Origin: Azospirillum baldaniorum
GTDB lineage: Bacteria > Pseudomonadota > Alphaproteobacteria > Azospirillales > Azospirillaceae
NCBI RefSeq assembly: GCF_003119195.2
Contig: NZ_CP022255.1
Coordinates: 186,001-250,000 of the forward strand
DNA length: 64,000 bases
Direction: 5' to 3'
Positions 7,940-18,200 of this stretch are shown here, piece after piece. The translations under genes and the position numbers were made by a program. How positions within the stretch are numbered: the first letter of the stretch is position 1; each line of letters starts with the position of its first letter. The notes below the pieces were generated by a model. The model saw only the letters and a program-made list of their open reading frames with translations. It was not told where the DNA came from and did not search any database.

Positions 7940-8812
7940 GTGACGACACCCGCACAACGCCTGAAAACGGCGCTGGAGGCTCCCGGCCTTCACCTGATGC
8001 CCTGCTGCTTCGACGCGCTGTCGGCGCGGCTGATCGAGCAGGCCGGTTTCCGCGTCAGCCTGATGAGCGGCTTCGCCGTCTCGGCCACCCGGCTGGGGAT
8101 GCCCGACACCGGGCTGATTTCCTTCGCCGAGATGCTGGACCAGCTCCGCAACGTTTGTCAGGCGGCCCCCGGCCTGCTGGTGATCGGCGATGGCGACACC
8201 GGCTACGGCAACGCCATGAACGTGCAGCGCACCGTGCGCGACTATGCTCGCGCCGGGGCTGCAGCGGTCCTGATTGAAGACCAAGTGAGCCCCAAGCGCT
8301 GCGGCCACACCAAAGGCAAGCAGGTTGTCGGGCGGGCCGAGGCGCGGATGAAGATCCGTGCCGCCGTCGACGCCGCCCGGTCGGGGGCCAACGACATCCT
8401 GATCCTGGCGCGGACCGACGCACGCGCCGTGCACGGCTTCGACGCGGCGCTGGAGCGCTGCCAGGATTTCGTGGAGGAGGGCGCCGACATCATCTTCATG
8501 GAGGCCCCGCACGACGAGACGGAAATGGCCGCCTTCTGCGCCGGCATCGACCGGCCGGCCATGGCGAACATGGTGCGCGGCGGCCAGACGCCGATGCTGC
8601 CGCCGCGCGAGCTGGAGGCGCTGGGCTTCAAGCTCGCCGCCTATCCGCTGACCCTGATGTCGGCGGCCATCGACGCCATGCGCGCCGCCCTGGCCGCGGT
8701 GGCGGACGGGCAGGAAAGCCGGGTGGCCCAGGCCGATTTCGAGGCGCTGAAGTCCCTTGTCGGCTTCCCCGACTATTACGAGCGGGAACAGGCCTACCGA
8801 GCCGCCGAATGA
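7940..8812 (+). CDS. Isocitrate lyase / PEP mutase superfamily C-C lyase (copy 1)
   Basis: A 290-residue enzyme of the isocitrate lyase/PEP mutase superfamily. It shows the metal-binding GDGDTGYG motif and the lyase loop KRCGH with catalytic C121, which phosphonate mutases lack; that points to a retro-aldol lyase (2-methylisocitrate, 2,3-dimethylmalate or citramalate-type). The start is a GTG at 7940 with GGGAGG nine bases upstream. The frame is open far upstream, but that part is antisense to the GntR gene and not coding. It is the first gene of the operon and overlaps the ATGA region of the next gene. Together with the LeuCD-like hydratase it suggests hydration followed by cleavage of a dicarboxylate. 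Confidence 0.88.
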   Translation: MTTPAQRLKTALEAPGLHLMPCCFDALSARLIEQAGFRVSLMSGFAVSATRLGMPDTGLISFAEMLDQLRNVCQAAPGLLVIGDGDTGYGNAMNVQRTVRDYARAGAAAVLIEDQVSPKRCGHTKGKQVVGRAEARMKIRAAVDAARSGANDILILARTDARAVHGFDAALERCQDFVEEGADIIFMEAPHDETEMAAFCAGIDRPAMANMVRGGQTPMLPPRELEALGFKLAAYPLTLMSAAIDAMRAALAAVADGQESRVAQADFEALKSLVGFPDYYEREQAYRAAE

Positions 8813-8838
8813 CGGGCCGAATGACGGGAGGCAACGCC

Positions 8839-10254
<1,416 letters not shown>

Positions 10255-10255
10255 C

Positions 10256-10882
10256 ATGCCGGAACCCGTCAATCGCATCACCGGGATTGCCGCGCCGCTG
10301 CCGCGGGCCAACGTCGACACCGACGCGATCATCCCCAAGGCGCATCTGCTGACCATCCACCGCAGCGGGCTGGGCGCCGGCCTCTTCTCCGAATGGCGGT
10401 TCGACGACGACGGTCGGGAACGGCCGGACTTCGTCCTCAACCAGGCGCCCTGGCGGGAGGCCAAGATCCTGCTGGCCGGCGAGAATTTCGGCTGCGGCTC
10501 GTCGCGCGAACACGCGGTGTGGAGCCTGATGGACTTCGGCATCCGCTGCGTGATCGCGCCGAGCTTCGCCAGCATCTTCCACGAGAACTGCCAGAAGAAC
10601 GGTTTGGCCGCGGTGACTCTGGACGAGGCGGCGCTCGCCCATCTCGTCGCTTGTGCGCAGGCAACGCCGGCCGCCACCACGACGGTGGACATCAAGGCCA
10701 GCCGCGTCACCGCCCCGGACGGACGGGAGTTCCCCTTCACGATGGAGGCGGCGCGGCGGCAGGCGCTTCTGGAGGGGCTCGACGAGATTGGGGCCAGCCT
10801 GCGCCACGACGCCGCCATGGCGGCGTTCGAGGCGCGCGACCGGGCGCAGCGCCCGTGGATTCACGCCCTGCCCACCGCCTGA
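10256..10882 (+). CDS. Aconitase-family hydratase, small subunit (LeuD/DmdB-like)
   Basis: A 208-residue swivelling-domain subunit. It contains NVDTDAIIPKAHL near the N-terminus and GENFGCGSSREHAVWSL, the conserved loop that completes the active site of isopropylmalate dehydratase-type enzymes. It begins one base after the stop of the large subunit, consistent with 1:1 synthesis of a heterodimer. The ATG at 10256 is preceded by GAGGGGAGC. Length matches the family (about 200 residues). Confidence 0.9.
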   Translation: MPEPVNRITGIAAPLPRANVDTDAIIPKAHLLTIHRSGLGAGLFSEWRFDDDGRERPDFVLNQAPWREAKILLAGENFGCGSSREHAVWSLMDFGIRCVIAPSFASIFHENCQKNGLAAVTLDEAALAHLVACAQATPAATTTVDIKASRVTAPDGREFPFTMEAARRQALLEGLDEIGASLRHDAAMAAFEARDRAQRPWIHALPTA

Positions 10883-10939
10883 CGGGTCCGGGTCAACGCG
10901 CATGGCCGGAAAGGCCAGCGGCAATTGGGAGGAACAGCG

Positions 10940-11899
10940 ATGTCGTTCATGACCACGATGAAGCGGAAGGCGGCTTTGGGGGCGGCGGCCATGGGGGTGG
11001 CGCTCGCCACCCTGGTCCCGGCGCAGGCCGAGGAGATCACGGTCACCCACTGGGGCGTCCTGATGTACGGCGCGCCCTACGCCGTCGCCATGGAGAAGGG
11101 CTATTACAAGGAGCAGGGGCTGGACATCACCGGCGTCCTGACCTCCAAGGGCGGCGGCACGACCATGCGCAACGTCATGGCGGCGCCGATGCCCTACGGC
11201 GAGGTCGCCCTGTCGGCGGCGGTGGCCGCCATCAACCAGGGTCTGGACGTGAAGATCATCCACACCGGCGTCCGCACCGCGGGCGAGATCCTGTGGGTGA
11301 CCAAGCCGGACTCCCCGGTCAAGACCGCCAAGGACCTGGACGGCAAGAAGGTCGCCTTCACCAGCCCGAAGTCGGTCACCGACATGCTGCTGACCATGGT
11401 GAAGGACAAGCACGGCATCACCGTGGACGGCGTGTCGGCGGGCGGCATCGGCGGCGGCCTGACCATGCTGGAACAGGGCGCGGTGGCCGCCGCCCCGGTG
11501 ATGGACCCGATCTGGGCGCGCGTGCAGAACAAGTACCGCATGGTCTTCGCGGTCGAAACCGAGCTGCCGACCATGGTGCAGACCGTGGGCGTCACCACCT
11601 CGGACTTCGCCGCGAAGAACGGCGACAAGCTGAGGAAGCTGATCGAGGCGCGGCGCAAAGGGGTGGACTTCGTCTACGCCAATCCCGAAGAGACCGCCAA
11701 GATCATGACCAAATACTACGACATCGACGAGGCGGTGGCGCTGCAGGCGCTGAAGAATCTGGCGACGATCAAGTACTGGAGCGCCGGCGACTTCGAGTAT
11801 GACGGGATGAACAACCTGATCAAGGGGTTGCAGATCATCGGCGAGGTCAAGGGCGAGGTCGACTGGTCGAAGCACTCTGACGCCTCGTTTCTGAAATAA
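10940..11899 (+). CDS. ABC transporter substrate-binding protein, NitT/TauT (SsuA/TauA) type
   Basis: A 319-residue secreted protein with a signal peptide (basic MSFMTTMKRK, hydrophobic core, cleavage after PAQAEE near residue 28) and a family-typical mature part beginning ITVTHWGVLMYGAPYAVAM. The ATG at 10940 has GGGAGG upstream; an in-frame TTG at 10925 is less likely. It lies inside the hydratase/lyase operon, so it probably delivers the dicarboxylate-like substrate that those enzymes break down. The ligand class (carboxylate rather than sulfonate) is inferred from neighbours. Confidence 0.9.
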   Translation: MSFMTTMKRKAALGAAAMGVALATLVPAQAEEITVTHWGVLMYGAPYAVAMEKGYYKEQGLDITGVLTSKGGGTTMRNVMAAPMPYGEVALSAAVAAINQGLDVKIIHTGVRTAGEILWVTKPDSPVKTAKDLDGKKVAFTSPKSVTDMLLTMVKDKHGITVDGVSAGGIGGGLTMLEQGAVAAAPVMDPIWARVQNKYRMVFAVETELPTMVQTVGVTTSDFAAKNGDKLRKLIEARRKGVDFVYANPEETAKIMTKYYDIDEAVALQALKNLATIKYWSAGDFEYDGMNNLIKGLQIIGEVKGEVDWSKHSDASFLK

Positions 11900-11953
11900 C
11901 CGCTCTGAAGAACATCCGCCTGACGCATCACGATGACCGGGAGGAAGCCCCCG

Positions 11954-12814
11954 ATGAAAGCGAACGTCGCCGCCAAGCGCGACCTGCACGAGGAGGCGGG
12001 GGCTAACCCCGCTCCGGCCGTCCACGCCGAACTGAAGGGGGTGAGCCGCATCTACGGCGTTCCCGGACACGGCGGGGTGCACGCGCTGGGCCCCGTCGAC
12101 CTGACCTTGCGGCAGGGGGAGTTCTTCTCCGTCGTCGGGCCGTCGGGCTGCGGCAAGTCCACGCTGCTTGACGTGCTGTCCGGCCTGTCCGTGCCGACCG
12201 AGGGGTCGGTCAGCTTCGAAGGCAAGCCGGTGGCCGGCAAGGTCCCGGACGGCGTCGGGGTGGTGTTCCAGGAGGACGCTACCTTCCCCTGGCTGACCGT
12301 GTGGGACAACATCGCCTTCGGCCTGCGCCGGGCGGGCGTCGATCCGGCGGAAATCGAACGGCGGGTCACCTACGCCGTCGGCTTCGTCGGGCTGAAGGAC
12401 TTCGCCAAGGCCTATCCGGTGCAGCTGTCCGGCGGCATGCGCCAGCGCGTCTGCATCGCCCGCACGCTGGTGATGCGCCCGCGCCTGATTCTGCTGGACG
12501 AGCCGTTCGGCGCGCTCGACGCCCAGACCCGCCTGATCATGGGCGACGAGCTGCTGAAGCTGTGGCGCGAGACCGGCGCCACGGTGATGCTGATCACCCA
12601 CGCGCTGGACGAGGCGGCCATGCTGTCGGACCGCATCGGCGTCATGTCGTCCCGGCCCGGACGGATCATCGAGGAGATCGAGACGGGCTGGCCGCGCGAG
12701 CGCGATTCCCGCATCGCCAGCGAGGACGGCTTCGGCCAGATCACCGCCCGGCTGTGGCGCCTGCTGCGCGAGGAGAGCCTGAAGGCGGCCGGCCTCGCCG
12801 GGGGTGGGTCATGA
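11954..12814 (+). CDS. ABC transporter ATP-binding protein, NitT/TauT type
   Basis: A 286-residue ATPase with Walker A (GPSGCGKSTLLD), signature (LSGGMRQRVCIARTL), Walker B (LILLDEPFGALD) and the switch histidine in LITHALDEA. The LSGGMRQR form and the GALDAQTR sequence are typical of SsuB/TauB-like ATPases. The ATG at 11954 follows GGGAGG; an ATG at 11933 is an alternative. Its stop overlaps the ATG of the first permease (ATGA). Confidence 0.93.
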   Translation: MKANVAAKRDLHEEAGANPAPAVHAELKGVSRIYGVPGHGGVHALGPVDLTLRQGEFFSVVGPSGCGKSTLLDVLSGLSVPTEGSVSFEGKPVAGKVPDGVGVVFQEDATFPWLTVWDNIAFGLRRAGVDPAEIERRVTYAVGFVGLKDFAKAYPVQLSGGMRQRVCIARTLVMRPRLILLDEPFGALDAQTRLIMGDELLKLWRETGATVMLITHALDEAAMLSDRIGVMSSRPGRIIEEIETGWPRERDSRIASEDGFGQITARLWRLLREESLKAAGLAGGGS

Positions 12815-13560
12815 GCTGGGCGGGCTGGCTCCGGCTGATCGTGGTGACCGGCGCCGTCCTGCTGCTGGAGGTTCTGTGCCGGGCCGGCGTCATCGCCAAG
12901 ACGGTGCTGCCGGCGCCCAGCGTCATGGCCGGCGATCTCTACCGCCTTCTCGCCTCGGGGGCGGCCAGCGCCGACATCGGCGAGACGCTGGGCAACGTCG
13001 CGATGGCGGTGATCGCCTCGATCCTGCTCGGCTTCGTCGCCGGCGTGGCGATCCACGCCATGCCGCGGGTGCGCCGGGCGCTCGATCCCTTCCTGGCGAC
13101 CTACTACGCGGTGCCGTTCTTCGTTTTCTACCCGGTGCTGATCGTCATCTTCGGGCTGGGGGCGGCGCCCATCGTGGTGATCGGCACGCTGTTCGGCGTG
13201 GTGGCGATGCTGATCAACACGCTGAACGGGCTGGACCGGATTCCCCGCGTTCTGCTGAAGACCGCGCGCGTCCACGGCATGGACCCGGTGCGCACGGCGC
13301 TGATGGTCAAGCTGCCCAGCGCGGCGCCCTTCCTGTTCACCGGGGCGAAGTTGGCCATCGCCTACTGCTTCATCGGCGTCATCGCGGCGGAGTTCATCAT
13401 GTCCTCCTCGGGCATCGGCTACAGCATCGCCTATGCCTTCAACAACTTCGACAATGCGCGGATGTACGCGCTGATGCTGTTCATCATCGTCCTGGTGACG
13501 GTGCTCAACGCGGTGCTCTTCACCTGGGAGCGCCGGATCATGCAGCGGCGGAGGCGCTGA
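12811..13560 (+). CDS. ABC transporter permease 1, NitT/TauT type
   Basis: A 249-residue inner-membrane permease with about six hydrophobic segments and the binding-protein-dependent transport signature near VLLKTARVHGMDPVRTALMV. The start overlaps the ATPase stop by four bases. Together with the next gene it supplies two different permease subunits, whereas SsuC/TauC systems often use one permease twice. A heterodimeric channel is therefore likely. Confidence 0.92.
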   Translation: MSWAGWLRLIVVTGAVLLLEVLCRAGVIAKTVLPAPSVMAGDLYRLLASGAASADIGETLGNVAMAVIASILLGFVAGVAIHAMPRVRRALDPFLATYYAVPFFVFYPVLIVIFGLGAAPIVVIGTLFGVVAMLINTLNGLDRIPRVLLKTARVHGMDPVRTALMVKLPSAAPFLFTGAKLAIAYCFIGVIAAEFIMSSSGIGYSIAYAFNNFDNARMYALMLFIIVLVTVLNAVLFTWERRIMQRRRR

Positions 13561-13565
13561 CGGCC

Positions 13566-14303
13566 ATGCACGGAAAGACCGATACGCTCCTCGTCATCGT
13601 CGCGCTGGTGGCCCTGTGGCAGGTCCTGCACTGGATCGTCGGCAGCGTTGCCCTGACCTCGCCCGCCGACACGCTGGCCCGCGCGGTGGAACTGCTGGGC
13701 TCCGCCACCTTCTGGCCGCACGTCGCGGAGACCGGCGTGGCGCTGCTCTATTCGCTGCTGCTGGCGGTGCTCGGCGGGCTGACCATCGGCATCGCGCTGG
13801 GCATCAACCGGCTGGCCGGGGAGGTGGCGGAGCCGATCCTGGTGTCGCTCTACTCGCTGCCCAAGATCACGCTCTATCCGGTGATCCTGCTCGCCTTCGG
13901 GCTGGGCCTGTCGGCCAAGGTGGCCTTCGGGACGATCCACGGCATCATTCCGGTGATCATCTTCACGATGAACGCGGTCCGCACCATCCCGCCGGTGATG
14001 CTGCGCAGCGCGCGGGTGATGCGCCTGTCGCCGCCCCAGCTCGTCTCCACCATCATTCTGCCCGCCGCCTTGCCGGAACTGGTGTCCGGCCTGCGGGTGG
14101 GCTTCTCGCTGACCCTGCTGGGCGTGCTGATCGGCGAGATGTTCGCCTCGCAGCGCGGCCTCGGCTACCTCGTCATGAACGCCATCGGCGGGCACGACGT
14201 GCGCACCATGATGGCCGTGGTGCTGATCCTTGCCACCACCGCCGTGCTCATCAGCGCCGGCCTGCTGCACATCGACCGGCGCATGCACCGGCGGGCCTCG
14301 TGA
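13566..14303 (+). CDS. ABC transporter permease 2, NitT/TauT type
   Basis: A 245-residue permease with about six membrane helices and an EAA-type loop (MLRSARVMRLSPPQLVSTI). It starts five bases after the first permease and is followed after 23 bases by the second lyase gene, so it belongs to the same transcript. The last helix ends in a basic tail (HIDRRMHRRAS) facing the cytoplasm. Confidence 0.92.
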   Translation: MHGKTDTLLVIVALVALWQVLHWIVGSVALTSPADTLARAVELLGSATFWPHVAETGVALLYSLLLAVLGGLTIGIALGINRLAGEVAEPILVSLYSLPKITLYPVILLAFGLGLSAKVAFGTIHGIIPVIIFTMNAVRTIPPVMLRSARVMRLSPPQLVSTIILPAALPELVSGLRVGFSLTLLGVLIGEMFASQRGLGYLVMNAIGGHDVRTMMAVVLILATTAVLISAGLLHIDRRMHRRAS

Positions 14304-14326
14304 AGACATCCGGAGATTCCAACGAC

Positions 14327-15205
14327 ATGACCACATCCCTCAAGCCCCGGTCCCTCAAACAGCGCCTGTCGCAGCCGGGCCTGATCTCGGCCCCCGGCGT
14401 GTTCGACATGATCTCGGCCAAGGTGGCGGACGGCATGGGGTTCGACACGCTGTACATGACCGGCTACGGCACCGTCGCCAGCCATCTCGGCCTGCCGGAC
14501 GCCGGGCTCGCCACCTTCAGCGATATGGTCGGCCGGGTGCGGGCCATCGCGCGCGGCACATCGACACCGCTGGTCGCCGACGGCGACACCGGCTATGGCG
14601 GGCTGCTCAACGTCGATTTCACCATCCGCGGCTACGAGGAGGCCGGTGCCGCGGCCATCCAGCTCGAAGACCAGGAATTCCCGAAGAAGTGCGGCCACAC
14701 GCCGGGCCGCCGGGTCATTCCCATGGCCGACATGGTGCGCAAGATCCGCGTCGCCTGCGAGGCGCGGTCATCGAGCGACTTCCTGATCATCGCCCGCACC
14801 GACGCCCGGACGACGCTCGGCCTCGACGAGGCGCTGCGCCGCGCCGACGCCTATGCCGAGGCCGGCGCCGACATCATCTTCGTGGAAAGCCCGGAGAGCG
14901 AGGCGGAGATGGAACGGATCTGCCGGACCATCGGCAAGCCGCTGATCGCCAACATGGTGGAGGGCGGGCGCACGCCGGTGATGACCGGGGCGCAGCTGGA
15001 ATCGCTCGGCTACCGCATCGCCATTTTCCCGGCGACCGGCTTCCTGGCGATGGCCGCGGCGCTGCGCAGCGCCTACGGCGAAATCCTCGCCAAGGGATCG
15101 AGCGCCGAGTATCGGGGAGAGCTTTACCCCTTCCCCGACTTCACCCGCCTGATGGGCTTCGAGCGCGTCTGGGAGTTCGAGAAGCGCCACCCCGAGACGG
15201 AGTAA
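14327..15205 (+). CDS. Isocitrate lyase / PEP mutase superfamily C-C lyase (copy 2)
   Basis: A 292-residue paralogue of the operon's first gene, with DGDTGYG and the catalytic loop KKCGH (C122). It keeps the family's ARTDAR and VESPES strands. The two lyases differ through most of their length, so this is not a recent duplication; they may cleave two successive intermediates or two related substrates imported by the same transporter. It is the last gene of the operon and converges with the giant sensor kinase only 12 bases away, leaving no room for a dedicated terminator. Confidence 0.88.
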   Translation: MTTSLKPRSLKQRLSQPGLISAPGVFDMISAKVADGMGFDTLYMTGYGTVASHLGLPDAGLATFSDMVGRVRAIARGTSTPLVADGDTGYGGLLNVDFTIRGYEEAGAAAIQLEDQEFPKKCGHTPGRRVIPMADMVRKIRVACEARSSSDFLIIARTDARTTLGLDEALRRADAYAEAGADIIFVESPESEAEMERICRTIGKPLIANMVEGGRTPVMTGAQLESLGYRIAIFPATGFLAMAAALRSAYGEILAKGSSAEYRGELYPFPDFTRLMGFERVWEFEKRHPETE

Positions 15206-15217
15206 CCGCTCGCCATC

Positions 15218-18200
15218 TCAGCTCGGCGGCGTTTTTCCGGGGGCACGGCAGGGGAACTCGACGGTGAATCGCGTCCCCTCGCCGGGCTGGCTGTCCAACT
15301 GGATGGTGCCGCCGAGCTGGCCGGTGATCAGGTTGAAGACGATGTGCAGGCCGAGCCCGGTCGAGCCGGTGCCCCGCCGCGTCGTGAAGAAGGGCTCGAA
15401 CACCTTGCCGTGGTTCTCCGCCGGGATGCCGCAGCCGTCGTCCCGGTAGACCAGCCGCACCCCGTCGTTCTCCAGCGTCTGCGCCGTGATGGCGATCCGG
15501 CCCTTCTCGCCCTCCCGGTAGGCGTGGTTGACCGAGTTGGTGATGAGATTCGTCACGATCTGCGCGATCACGCCGGGGTAGCTGTCCAGCTCGATGCCCT
15601 TGGGGCACTCCAGACTCACCTCGTGGCCCGGGCGGTGCCAGGTCGGGCGCAGGCTGACCAGAACCTCCTCCAGATAGCCGCGCAGGTCGAACCGGCGGCG
15701 GTCGCTGCGCGTCTGGTCGGAGGCGACCTGCTTGAAGCTCTGCACCAGATCGGCGGCGCGGGTGGCGTTGCTGATCATCAGCGTGGCGGCGTCGCGCGCG
15801 GCCTGCATGAAGTCCTGGAAGTCGGCCCGGCGCATCTTGCCGGTGTCGGACAGCGTTTCGAGCGCGCTGATCTTCTCGCCGAGATAGGAGGCGCTGGTCA
15901 TCACGATGCCGATGGGCGTGTTGATCTCGTGCGCCACCCCGGCGACGAGCTGCCCCAGCGAGGCCATCTTCTCCGCCTGGACGAGCTGCTGCTGGGCGGC
16001 CTTGAGCTGGGCATGGGCGGCGTGGAGCTGCTCGTGGGCGTCGCGCAGCTCGCTTTCGCGGCTGCGGTCCACCGTCACGTCCACATAGACCTGCACCATG
16101 CCGCCGTCCGGCATGGGATTGCTGCGGACCTGGATGACCCGGCCGTCGGCGAACTCGATCTCGCTGGGGCTGCTGACCAGGGGCGAGGGCACCAGCGCCG
16201 TCAGAAGCTGCCCCGAGGCGTTCACCGCGGCGCTCAGCTCCCGATACGGAACGCCGACCCGGCGCAGCGTGTCCGGCAGTTGGAAGAGGGCCATGGCGCG
16301 CTCGTTCCAGACGCGCAGCCGTTCCTCGGCGTCGAAGGCCGCCAGGCCGTCGTACATGCTGGCCAGCGTGGCGCGCAGCAGCTGCGACTGCTCGGCCACC
16401 TCGCGCGTCCGCTCGGCCACCTGGGCTTCCAGCGTGCGGTTCAGCCGCTCCAGCCCGTCGTAGAGGCGGGCGTTCTCGATGGAGATGGCGATCTGCACCG
16501 ACAGGAGGTTGAGCAGCTCCAGCCGCTCCGGGCTGAAGATGTCGGCGGCGAGGTTGTTCTCCAGATAGAGGATGCCGACCATCTGGTTGCGGTTGCGCAA
16601 GGGCAGGCACAGCACGGAGCGCGGCTGCGCCATCCGCGTGTAGGCGTCGTACTGGAAATCGCCGTCGTTCGCGGCGTCGGCCAGAACCACCGGCTCCCCG
16701 GTCTGGATGACCGCATCGACGACGCCGCGCACCAGGACCGGCGCCGCGTCGTCGAGCGGGCGGGATTGCAGGACCTCCGCGGCGTCGCCCTCGCTCGTGG
16801 CGTCGGCCTCGATCCGCCACGCGCCGTCGGTCGGCAGCAGCAGGCAGCCCCGCGTCGCCCCGGCGTTGGTGATGACCAGCTTCATCAGCGTCCACAGCAG
16901 GTCGCCCAGGCGGATGTCCTGCGCCAGCGCCTGCGAGGTGCGGATCACCGTCTCCACATCCACCATGTGGGAGCTGGACCCGGAGGAGGAGCGCCGCCGC
17001 GACGAGGCGGTGACCGGGCGCTGCGGCGGGAAGCCGTCGTCGACGGGACCCTGGTCCGCCGCCGTCTCGCCGAACAGCTCGGCCAGCCGGGCGTCCAGCG
17101 CCCGGACTTTCGCCAGCGCGTCCCAGCGCCGGTAGGCGTGACGGGCCTGAAACAGCATCGCCTTCGCCGTGAAGCGGTCGCCGCGCGCCAACGCGGCCTC
17201 GCCGGCCCGCTCGCAGGCGAAGGCCTCGTCGTGGGTGAAGCCCTGCTCGCGGGCGCTCTCCGTGGCGGTCTGGTAATGACGGTGCGCCTTGTCCAGCCGC
17301 CCGGTGGCGCGCAACCGTTCGGCCACCACCAGCGCCAGCAGGTGACGGAAATTGGTCGGCGCGTGGCGGATCGCGCCGCGGAGCCGGCGCTCCAGCCCAA
17401 GCGACGCGGCCCGTGCGCGGAGCCGCTCGGCGGGGCGGAGGCGGTCCCAGGCGGCGAAGTCGATCAGGGCGGCGACCACCCGCATGCGCAGGTTCATCAC
17501 CATGCCCATGGAGGCGTCGGCGAAGGGACGGCGCTTCGCCATGCAGCGCCGCGCCTCGTCGATCCGGCCGAACAGCAGGTTCAGATAGGCCAGATGGCTG
17601 TGCATCGTGTCCAGGGCAAGGCGGTTGCCGCTGGCGGCCAGGGCTGGGACGTCGCTCGCCTCCGTAACGTGGGGTCCGGCGAAAACGGTGGGGTCTTCGG
17701 ACTCGCCCAGCAGGTTGGCGATGAGCTGCTGGTGGGGCCGCAAGACACCGGCCGCGGTCTGCTGGTTCAGACGCGCGATGGCGGCGGCGTGACCCGCCGC
17801 GGTCTGCTGGAGCTGCCGCAGAGGATGGCCGAGAAACAGCCCTTGGGCGACGGCGTTGTTCAGGCAGTAGGCGGCGTACTCGATGTCGCCGGTTTCCAGG
17901 CCGATCCGGTGGGCGTCGAGAAGGCCGGCCAGTGATTTGGCCACCGGCTGGTGCCACACCTCGATGAACAGATGGACGACGAACAGCGTCTGGGCGCGGC
18001 CCTGGTTGGCGTGCAGCCGGTCGAGCACGCGCAGCGCCACCCGCCCGTACATGGCGCCCGCCGGAACGTCGCCGAGCATCGCGCAGTGCAGCAGCCCGTA
18101 GGTGGCGTAGGTGATGCCGGAGGCCGGCAGGATTCCTTCGGTCGCCGACAGGCGGACCATGCGCAGCAGCAGCACCGTGTAGAGGTTGGTGTCGTGCAGA